Source of the DNA: Chara braunii
Taxonomy: Eukaryota > Streptophyta > Charophyceae > Charales > Characeae
NCBI GenBank assembly: GCA_003427395.1
Contig: BFEA01000026.1
Location: 2,837,819-2,866,356, forward strand
Reading direction: 5' to 3'
Length of the DNA stretch: 28,538 nt
The notes below the pieces were generated by a model, which did no database searches, was not told where the DNA came from, and was given only the letters and a program-made list of their open reading frames with translations. Numbering within the stretch: the first letter of the stretch is position 1; each line of letters starts with the position of its first letter. Of this stretch, positions 18,184 to 26,189 are shown one piece after another. The translations under genes were made by a program, and so were the position numbers.

Positions 18184-18252
18184 ACTCCCTACTCAGTTGA
18201 AACCCAAGACCAGGCCAAACTCGGGACTGTTTCCCGGGTTCAAATCCCACTG
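18184..18252 (+). other. tRNA-like (SINE head) with perfect B box
   Basis: TACTCAGTTGA at 18190-18200 resembles an A box. GGTTCAAATCC at 18237-18247 matches the B-box consensus exactly. The spacing of 36 bp is tRNA-like. No acceptor stem is evident. It is probably a Pol III promoter of a tRNA-derived SINE. Confidence 0.5.
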
Positions 18253-18517
18253 GATATACTAGCTACCTGAACAGGGGTACAGTCCGTAACTGAGGAAAAA
18301 CTGAAAAAAGAACGACAACATGGGACCAAAATGGGGTCGTAACTGCTACCAACTGCAGGGCTGAACTCGTCAAAAAGCACAAGGCACAAATCGGTACCAA
18401 CTGCAGGGCAACCAGAGTACATCAAACCTCATCTTGATTATATAGAATCTAGTTATTTTAACTTGTTTACTACGACACTGGCCACAGCTGCCAACCCCTG
18501 CTATATCTGATATTCAA

Positions 18518-18572
18518 GGAATGCTGACTCTGGTTGCTAGGAGGTGAGCCCGCCCTCACAATGGATGGAGCC
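18518..18572 (+). repeat. Diverged GGGACGCTGG head in left palindrome arm
   Basis: GGAATGCTGACTCTGGTT, then GGAGGTGAGCC, then AATGGATGGAGCC follows the order of the head consensus with many substitutions. Its mirror copy in the right arm is at 19986-20039. Confidence 0.6.
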
Positions 18573-18824
18573 TCACCATGAATTCCCCCATGAAAGTATA
18601 TATGCCCGCTGTATTCCACATCGACAGACATGCATACAGTCATGCCACCCATTGGAATCATGTCCTTTCCTGAGAGCTCCACAGCCCCCAACATGAGGAC
18701 ATCACCTATTTTGGCTATGGGCCTCGCTCCACCACTTACCACAGTCACCCTTTGGTGAGTAGTCTCATCGCTCCACCACTCACCATGGCCCTGGCGTCAG
18801 AAGTCACTTTTCTTTGTGGTGGGA

Positions 18825-19045
18825 CTGCAATGGTGAGTACTCACCACACCTCCCTTCTCCCCCCTTTGTGACGGCGGGGTTGTGATGCCTCCTCCGAGTC
18901 TGTGTCTCCCACCAAATGCGGTGAGTGACTCACGGTCCTGGCTGTTCCAGCCGACCCCCGCCTTGTCTTGTAGCACTCACCCATGTGGTGAGTGCTCAAG
19001 TGGGGTGAGTGGTGGAGCAAGGGCAGCATTTCGGTGAGTACTCAG
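18825..19045. repeat. Cluster of GTGAGT/ACTCAC palindromes, left arm
   Basis: GGTGAGTACTCACC (about 18832), GGTGAGTGACTCACGG (about 18919), GCACTCACC-ATGTGGTGAGTGC (about 18971) and GGTGAGTACTCAGC (about 19032). Mirrored copies lie in the right arm at about 19467, 19514, 19578, 19664 and 19717. The phrase GGTGAGTGGTGGAG also recurs. Confidence 0.75.
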
Positions 19046-19183
19046 CATGGGAAATCTAGTTTGGTGACTGGTGGAGGGAGGCCGTATGTCAAGCCCATCT
19101 TCAACTTCTTCTTCTTCTTCTTCTTTTTCTTCTTTTTTTTCTTTTTTTCTTTTATAAGCAACTGCCTTTCTGCGAGGGGGATC

Positions 19184-19265
19184 TTTTTTTTTTTTTTTTT
19201 TTCAGACACAAGGCTCCATCTATTGGTGGGGAGCTTCACCTTCTGGAAACCAGGTCCAGCGTCCC
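19184..19265 (-). mobile_element. GGGACGCTGG element, copy 8 (short)
   Basis: The head on the - strand (19265 to 19212) runs almost directly into an A run (19202 to 19184). The variable hairpin is missing. It lies in the spacer of the large palindrome, so it may have inserted there. Confidence 0.72.
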
Positions 19266-19313
19266 TTTAACATCAGGTAACCCGAATTTGTTGGAGGAGA
19301 ATGAACCACCTGT

Positions 19314-19350
19314 CAGCATTGATTGCCCTGTAGTCCAGGGGATTGACTGC
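19314..19350 (+). repeat. CAGCATTGATTGCCCT motif, copy 3
   Basis: CAGCATTGATTGCCCT, gtagtcc, then AGGGGATTGACTGC. Clear match to the copy at 1093-1128. As there, it lies a few tens of bases beyond the 5' end of a - strand GGGACGCTGG element. Confidence 0.68.
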
Positions 19351-19663
19351 ACAGGCTATGGGAAAAAGAAGAAGAGGAAGAAGACGAAGAAGCAGTTGAA
19401 GAACAAAGGAGATGGGCTTGACATAGGGCCTCGCTCCACCAGTCACCACAACTAGATTTCCCATGCCGAGTACTCACCAAAATGCTGCCCTCGCTCCACC
19501 ACTCACCTCACTTGAGCACTCACCACACGGGTGAGTGCTACAAGACAAGGCTGGGGTCGGCTGGCGCAGCCGGGACCGTGAGTCACTCACCACACTTCGT
19601 GGGAGACACAGACTCGGAGGAGGCATCACAACCCCGCCGTCACAGGGGGGGGAGAAGGGAGGT

Positions 19664-19769
19664 GTGAGTACTCATCATTGCAGTCCCACCACAAAGAAAA
19701 GTGACTTCTGACGCCCGTGAGTACTCACCATTGCAGTCCCACCACAAAGAAAAGTGTCTTCTGACGCCA
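19664..19769 (+). repeat. 53-bp tandem duplication in right palindrome arm
   Basis: Two units, each starting GTGAGTACTCA-CATTGCAG and continuing through tcccaccacaaagaaaag and ttctgacgcc, at 19664 and 19717. The left arm has a single unit, so the duplication came after the arms formed. Confidence 0.8.
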
Positions 19770-19985
19770 GGGCCATAGTGAGTGGTGGAGCGATGAGACT
19801 ACTCACCAAAGGGTGACTGTCGTAAGTGGTGGAGGGAGGCCCATAGCCAAAATAGATGATGTCCTCATGTTGGGGGCTGTGGAGCTCTCAGGAAAGGACA
19901 TGATTCCAATGGGTGGCATGACTGTATGCATGTCTGACTATTTTGAACGCAGTGGTCATACCTCTCATGAGGGAATTCATGGTGA

Positions 19986-20039
19986 GGCTCCATCCATTGG
20001 GGGGCAGGCTCACCTCCTGGCAACCAGAGTCAGCATTCC
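19986..20039 (-). repeat. Diverged GGGACGCTGG head in right palindrome arm
   Basis: It mirrors 18518-18572 and aligns end to end with the head of copy 8: GGCTCCATCCATTGG, then TCACCTCCTGG, then CAGCATTCC. Confidence 0.6.
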
Positions 20040-20306
20040 TTGAATATCAGATACAGCAGGGGTTGGCAGCTGTGGCCAGTGTCGTTGTAAATAACGAAAT
20101 TCTTTTTTTTTTTTTTCTTTTTTTCTTTTTTCTTTTTTTTGTTTATAATCAAGATGAGGTTTGATGTACTCTGGTTGCGAGGGGGATCTTGGATGGCTGT
20201 CAGTCAGTTTTCAAGAATGGCCAGTTAACCCTCTTTCCTCAGAGCAGAGTGATGAATGCTGGCCCACTCTGTGTTCTTCTGTTTACAAATTCTCCTTCTG
20301 TCAGTA

Positions 20307-20353
20307 GGACCGGGTTTCGAGCAGGTGCAGCGCCTCACCAATAGATTGGAGCC
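20307..20353 (+). mobile_element. GGGACGCTGG head, truncated copy 9
   Basis: GGACCGGGTTTCGAGCAGGT, GCAGCGCCTCACC, AATAGATTGGAGCC: the head without its first bases and with several changes. No hairpin or A tail follows that I can see. Confidence 0.6.
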
Positions 20354-20933
20354 ATCTCGGCTGGCATATCGCCCCCTGTAGTGGAAACCCAAAATGATTT
20401 CTTGTTTCGTTTTTGTTTTTTGTCGGAGGAGGGGATTCATCAGTCCAATTGCCCTCAGCTTTTGCAAGACCTCAGTGATGGTCCTCACCTAGACGTCAAT
20501 TGCGGCTTGGCAAAACTCTTTCCAGTAATGATTGTTCATCATCTGTAGATGTGTCTCCTCAAGCCCCTGACCATTTGAAGGGATCCATCTGCATATGCCC
20601 ACGGGGATGATTTAAATAACTTGACCCGGCCCCTTGCATCTAGCAAACGTGCGGGCGCACGTGCAGCCCGTGTGCCGGACCCGCTGGGATGGCGGTCCGA
20701 GAGGATGAAGAAGAGGGTTCAGGACGGAGGAGGTGGAGATGGAGCTGGACGGGACAGCGCAGCTCCGACGCACACTCAACACGGCATGTACTCCAACAAG
20801 TGCAAAGTGAAGAATGATCTGAAAAACAGACAACAACTGGGGTATACCCCCAGCGGACTGACTGGCCTGGATTGGACTGGCCTGGTACTGACAGTGGTAC
20901 CGGGCCGGACTGGACTGGACTGGAACAGCACAC
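20354..20933. other. Unassigned sequence
   Basis: A 160-codon + frame (20621-21103) crosses the end of this part. Its downstream half is made of GGACTGG-type repeats, so coding is doubtful. No family is recognised. Confidence 0.35.
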
Positions 20934-20971
20934 GGCCTGTGGGGTCAGGCCACGGCCTGGTCCCACAGGCC
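20934..20971. repeat. 38-bp nested palindrome
   Basis: GGCCTGTGGG, GT, CAGGCC, AC, GGCCTG, GT, CCCACAGGCC: palindromic except for the three dinucleotide linkers. It is preceded by (GGACT)-like repeats and a GGTACTG...CAGTGGTACC inverted pair at about 20885. It may be a structured or protein-binding site. Function unknown. Confidence 0.75.
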
Positions 20972-21747
20972 GAACTGGCAAATAGCCGAATAGGCTCTGG
21001 CTGTAGGCCAGGGCAGATAGAGGCCCGCTGCACGATCCTCAGACCTGTAATGGATCGCAAGAGCCATAAACACGCTATTCGCAAAAGCAGCGAAACTCTG
21101 TAATGAAGAAAGTTGAGAAGTTCGCAAGAAATCTAGGATGCGCAGCAAGCTCCATGCGGAGTCCATGCGATGCAGCCTAAGCTACATAATGTCAAATGAA
21201 AAGCAAATGTCTGGTGTGCACATCCTAACTATCAACAGGAAATGAAATTAGCATAATACAATCCTAAAGTCCTAGAGGCAATGACCTCAGTGCTGAAAGG
21301 GAAAAGACTAATATGTCACAAGTAATGTCATGTCGCTGAACCACTAATAGTGGGATGGTCTCAGAGGGGGTGAATGCAACCTAAGAATCGAAACTCCTAA
21401 GGGCAGTCACACACGAAGGTGGGATAGATAATGCTCGACAAAAGGGTGACACCATGCAAGGTCGACCATGAGAAGGGGCGTCTGGAATAGGGTGGAGAGA
21501 TGCCTAACTGAAGGCATGCAAGAGTCGACACTATGGTGATGAGGGCAGTGGGTGAGGGAAACATGCACACAACTCACCGACTGGGGGAAGGAGCTAGATC
21601 TAGGCGCATGGAATCCAAGATAACGCTACGGTCCCAATGCCTAAACGATACCGAGGGAGAGCCCAACTCAGAGAGACCCAACTAAATGAGAACCATCATG
21701 CGACACGTGCAAGGGGATATACAGGGTAGGGCGGTGACGTGAAGTAG
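20972..21747. other. Unassigned sequence, expected 3' LTR position
   Basis: It lies just beyond the 3' end of the chromovirus coding region, where its polypurine tract and 3' LTR should be. I find no TG...CA-bounded repeat shared with 28188-28538 and no clear polypurine tract, so an LTR cannot be called. Confidence 0.4.
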
Positions 21748-22821
21748 TCACGTCCAAAGTGGCTGAAACCGATAAGGTAGCTGAAGTCGAGGAGGTAGCT
21801 GAAGTTGTCGAAGTGGTCGATGACGTCGATGAAGTAAGAGTCTAGTCGATGTCGAAGCATAACTGCAAAACGTTGACATCATGAAGAAGCTGATGATGAA
21901 GTGCCTGAAGGTGTGAGTCAGTAGGGAGAAGTGGGCGATCAGAGTATCAGTCGTCGAGACGCTGAGGGCGTCGACGAGTGCGTTGTGGACGCGCGGAGGT
22001 GTCCGTTTGCTGCAGAAGAACAGCCTCAGAGGGAGCGGGCTCGTCCTCAGCAATCTCCTCAACCGGAGGGGAGGAAAATGGTCAGTTGGCTGAGTAGGAG
22101 TAGATATTTCAGCACGACGAACATGGTCATATGGACGCACCAACATCCGGGCGTGCTGCAAGCGCTCGAGGGGCTCCCAAGTAGCCTCCTCATCAGGATA
22201 ACCCTTCCAACGCACAAGGTACTCGATGCGTGAAGGGGTATCATTGGTAACTCGGCGAGATACGATGTCGGAAACAACGAACTCCTCGTGATCGTCCACC
22301 ATGATAGGTGGAGGGCGCTCATAAGGACGTCTGGCGAAGCGCTCGGACGATCTGCGATAAGGACGCAGCAAGGAGACATGGTAAACATCGTGTACGCGAG
22401 TCTGTCGAAGGTAATAAGGTAGCTTCACACGGAAGCTGACCGGACTAGTGGCAGTATCAGAACCGACGGTCGGAAGGATGCGGCATGGACCGAAGAAACG
22501 ACGCCTGAACTTGCGAAGTGTATCCGCTTCGAGTTGCAAGTGACGTGCGTCGACGAGCACATCGTCACCGACTTTGAATGAGTGATACATTCGTGATCGG
22601 TTCGCTCGTGCGGCCATGCGAGTCTGAGAGTCGGTTAGACTCTCGTGTGCGTGCTTCATAATCGTCGCCATGTGGGCGATTCGATCGTCAAGCGCAGAAC
22701 AACGAGTGTCTGGGCGCAACCGCGACGGTCGTAGGAAATTTCCCGGTACGCGAGGGTGGTAGCCGAGGTCACAATAGAATGGCAACATCCCTGTGGCTGA
22801 CGAAACAACATGGTTGGACAC
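21748..22821 (-). pseudogene. Integrase C-terminus with chromodomain
   Basis: A 357-codon open frame. It starts in the conserved region after the integrase core (TGMLPFYCDLGYHPRVP). It has the C-terminal integrase module (FKVGDDVLVDARHL, residues 82-95; LRKFRRRFFGPCRI, 102-115; VHDVYHVSLLRPY, 143-155). A chromodomain follows at about 180-232: EEFVVSDIVSRR, then EYLVRWKGYPDEEATWEPLE. Phe181, Trp205 and Tyr208 can supply the aromatic cage that binds methylated histone H3 tails, so this domain looks intact. It would direct integration to heterochromatin. The last 120 codons are low-complexity Arg/Leu/Ser and may read past the original stop. The best-preserved part of the element. Confidence 0.85.
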
Positions 22822-23430
22822 AATCTCCGCGTGGGCTAAGTGTAAGTCTCACTTTTGGTCATCCCTAACAAACTTTCGGAGAACATTACCGGAATTTTTA
22901 TTGGCGACCTCAGTCTGACCATCCGTCTGAGGGTGGTAAGACGATGAGAAGCAAATATGGGATCCGTACACCTTGTGTAGACGTCGTCAGAATGTGATGG
23001 TAAACCGCTGGTCACGGTTGAAGATAATGCTCTGAGGTAAGCCATGATCTCTCACGACTCGGTCGAAGACGATGTCGGCGACCTCACGAGCGCTAATGCA
23101 ATAGCGGCACGGGACAAAACGTGCACGATTCGTGAAGCGGTCGGCGACGACTAAGATAGCATCATGACCGCACTCAGTGGGTGGGCGGAGGTGACCAATG
23201 AAATTCATCAAGATGGACTACCGACGACCCTCGGGTATGGGTAAGGGCTAAAGTAACCCATACCGAAGGTGGTTCGCACTGTTCACCTCCTGGCGGGTAG
23301 GACACTCCTGGATGTAGGCTTTGGCGAAGTCCTTGGACTTCGGCCTAACGTATAGGTGGCAAACACGAGCCAACGTTTTGTGGAAGCCCATATGACTGGC
23401 AACCGTCTGGTCATGGAACTCTGCTACAGC
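22822..23430 (-). pseudogene. Integrase zinc-binding and catalytic core
   Basis: The frame reads an HHCC-like region first: EFHD and ASHMGFHKTLARV supply the His pair, and YIQECPTRQ has Arg at the second Cys position. A DDE core follows. The first catalytic Asp is Asn (LMNFIGHL, codon 23203-23205). The second is also Asn (IIFNRDQRF, codon 23017-23019). The Glu in YHPQTDGQTE is kept (codon 22909-22911). Stop codons replace Trp or Gln at several conserved sites, for example TGA after RFTITF and TAG after GLL. It cannot catalyse integration. Confidence 0.82.
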
Positions 23431-23689
23431 CTGGACGAGGAGCTGTCAGGTAGACGGAACGCAGATATGTGGTTCTAACTGACCAGATCTGCCATGCCAG
23501 TATATGAGACCGTTCTCACCGAGGAGTATGAGGGAACGGTCTTGCTACTTCGTAGTGTCGCATGGATTACGCGATAATCTGGGCAGTGACGGTACTGAGT
23601 GCGATATGCGTCGACCGACTGATCAACAGAGGTGATGGAGATGACAACAAGATGGATGGATTCCTGATTGTGATCAGGACGGCGGGACA

Positions 23690-24305
23690 AGGCATCAACG
23701 ACGCGGTTCGTTTCACCCTTGATGGGATGAGTGGTGAAATCGAACTTGGATAAGTCACGCCACCAACGTGTCTGTCGAGGGGAAAGTTTGGGCTTCGTGA
23801 GGAAAGCCTGGACAAATTAGTTATTCGTGCGCACCGTAAAGGGCGCCCCATGCAGGTAATGACGCTAATGTCGGGTAGCATAAACTACTGCGAGAACCTC
23901 ACGTTCATCGGCACTGTAGTTTATCTCGTCAGGCAGTAGCTGACAGGAGTAGAAGGCGATTGGACAATCCCCAGCACGAGCCTCAACAGTCCCATCTTCC
24001 ATGATGGTCAAGGAGTAAGTAACGGAGGACTGTCAGTGGATGGAAGTGGTGGGAGGGTAGGCGTCAATCGAGAAGCAGTGTCAACAGGGGGGGACGGAAG
24101 GAGTAACATGAGGATAAGGTGAATCGGGAGGAGAGGGAAACACCTGAGAAAGTACAACTCCTACTGCAAAATCTGACGCATCAGTGGTGACGATGAAGGG
24201 GCGATCAAAATCGAGAGGCGAAGAACCGGCGCACACGTCACCGCCTTCTTGAAGGCGGGAAAGGCGCCCTCGTAGAGGGGTGTCCAAAACCACGAGTTCT
24301 TCCAA
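23690..24305 (-). pseudogene. RNase H domain
   Basis: PFIVTTDASDFAVGVVLSQ (about 24205-24144) is the start of a Ty3/gypsy RNase H, with its catalytic Asp present. Further on, INYSADEREVLAVVYA and RHYLHGAPFTVRT are recognisable, with stop codons and a frame change between. It ends at the spacer motif TNRVVDALSRRPD (about 23700). It removes RNA from RNA-DNA hybrids during reverse transcription; here it is broken. Confidence 0.78.
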
Positions 24306-25135
24306 AGGAGGGTGGAGGTAAGGACGAAGGAATACCTAGCGTCTCCCTGGATAAAATTACTATAGTAACTAGTGAGGCCTAGGAAACTGCGAAGCTGCTT
24401 AGCAGATGTGGGGACGGGCCACTCTGCAATAACAGTGATCTTTGCGTCGTCCATGTGGAGACCCTGGTCAGACGCATGATGTCTTAGGAAATCCACTTTG
24501 CACTGGGCAAAGCGGCACTTACTAAGCTTGACATAGAAATCATGCTTGCGTAAGCGCCCTGGAACATCGCGGAAGTGTCTGAGATGGTCTTCTAAGGTAC
24601 GACTGTATACCAGAATGTCGTCCAGGTATACGAGAACATATTCTTCGAGGATGTCCCTGAAGATGTCGTTCATCGCCGTCTGGAAGATGGCGGGTGCAAT
24701 GGTGAGGTCGAATGACATCATCGTGAACTCGTAGTGGCCGAAACGCAACCGAAAGGTGATCTTCGGCTGATCCTATGTGGCTACGTGAATCTGGTGGTAA
24801 CTGCTACGAAAATTGATCTTCGTGAAGAAGCGGTTGTCTGCCAAACGGTCGAACAGCTCATCGGCGCGAGGCATTGGGTAGTTGTTCTTAACCGTGTAAC
24901 GGTTAAGGCCACGGTAGTCAATGCAAAGGCGGAAAGTTCCGTCCGGTTTGCGAGCAAAGAGGACGGGTGCACCCCAAGGGGAGTTACTAGGTTTAATGAA
25001 ACCCAGTCAAAGGAGATTCTCAAACTAATGCTTGAGTTCCGTCACCTCTGGAATCGAGAGTCGGTAGGGTGCTTAATGGTGGACACGATAGTTAGATACG
25101 AGCTGGATAGAATGCTCAACACTGCACATGGGAAG
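24306..25135 (-). pseudogene. Reverse transcriptase domain
   Basis: A clear Ty3/gypsy [22 protein letters not shown], then [14 protein letters not shown] and [15 protein letters not shown] (about 25005-24850). Motif A reads [13 protein letters not shown], with Asn in place of the catalytic Asp (codon 24812-24814). Motif B is altered to MMSFDLTIAPAIFQ. Motif C, VYLDDILVYS, is intact (24628-24602). The thumb-connection motif LRSFLGLTSYYSNFI follows. In-frame stops include TGA at 25007-25009 and TAG at 24773-24775. The enzyme is inactive. Confidence 0.85.
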
Positions 25136-25271
25136 GATCCTGTTGTATGAGAAATACTGGGGGAAGACGTCGTGATACTCTTGAATCAGGTCGCGAGCGG
25201 CGGGCTCTAAATCGGTCGTGAACCGTGTAAGTTCCTCAACGTCTGCATCGACACGAGACGTATGGGTGGAC

Positions 25272-25690
25272 TCAGCAGTGGACGACGAAGAGACATGGGA
25301 TGTCGAGGGGGTATCCGCAGGCTGACGGGTGGATGTGGAGATGGGAGCCGCGAAGATGGAGGAAGTGCTCAGTCACCCATTCGGCCTCTATGCCATTGAA
25401 CCGGCGAGACCAGGGAGTGCCAAGGATAAAGTCGTACCCAGTCTCCATCACGTCGAAGTATGCGGAGGAATGGTAGCATCGAGGCGCCTGGGTACTATTT
25501 GATGGCTGGAGGGTGAGGGAGAAGTGGAGGTCGGGGACCGTCTGATCAAAGAAGCGTCGCATCTTGTTATCTCTGAGGGTAACGGAGATAGGAGAGCGAG
25601 ACCCAGTGGCAGCTAGGCGAGCTTCCTCAACCACTCGAGGGTGGATGAAATCACCCTGCGAGCCAAAGTCTCATAAAGCACCGTACACCC
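25272..25690 (-). pseudogene. Aspartic protease domain
   Basis: The active-site region reads AL-stop-DFGSQGDFIHP (about 25680-25640), where Ty3/gypsy proteases have a D-S/T-G triad. The central residue is Phe and the preceding codon is TGA. The C-terminal landmark YDFILGTPW (about 25440) is well kept. It normally cleaves Gag-Pol as a dimer. The changed triad and the stop make it inactive. Confidence 0.75.
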
Positions 25691-26189
25691 TCATAGATGT
25701 CCCTAGGCGAATAGGGATGATGGGGAGGGTGCGATCAGGGTCAGAGAGCAAAGCGAGAAGATGGCGCAAGGCATTTACGTGTCTCGTGAGTCGCTCCTAA
25801 CGAGCCTGAAGAATGCTCAAATCCAGGAGAGATGACACAACGTCATCGTGAGCCACCAACTGAGCCCTACAACGGGTTGTGCGAATGTCGACGCGTCGGA
25901 AGTCTCGGACGGGAAGCACTAGATGTGGTGGTCTTCAGTGGGGCAGACGGTTCCTCGACAGACGACGGAGCTGAGGGAACTGCATCTGTCGTGTCGTGCG
26001 GATCCTCTGGCGGGGTAGCCAAAGGGGCAAACTGCGACTCAGTGGTTGGGAAACCAGCTACGTGTGAGGCCTCAACGGTACACTGCACCGTGGCTAGCTG
26101 GGTGGGACTGGCCGGGCGGGGCCGGGGGGGGACTGAGATCGGCGCTGGCAGAAATATCAGCATAGTGCTGATCGAGGGCGATATGGTAT

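Larger units (their letters stand above)
18408..20178. repeat. 1.77-kb imperfect palindrome (foldback-like inverted repeat)
   Basis: The left arm, about 18408-19135, reads on the opposite strand as the right arm, about 19375-20178. By eye the arms are well over 90 percent identical along most of their length. The right arm is longer because of a poly-T insert (about 20102-20142) and a 53-bp tandem duplication (19664-19769). The roughly 240-bp spacer holds a truncated GGGACGCTGG element and a CAGCATTGATTGCCCT motif. Each arm carries a diverged GGGACGCTGG head near its outer end. Transcribed, it would form a very long hairpin. A foldback transposon or two inverted copies of a larger element are the main readings. 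No transposase is present. Confidence 0.85.

Noticed and set aside
18470-20043. A protein-coding gene present twice in the palindrome (92-codon - frame and 77-codon + frame, both with GKDMIPMGGMTVCM)
   Set aside because: The frames are mirror images of one another because the arms are nearly identical. Length, ends and context do not support a gene, and no domain is recognised.
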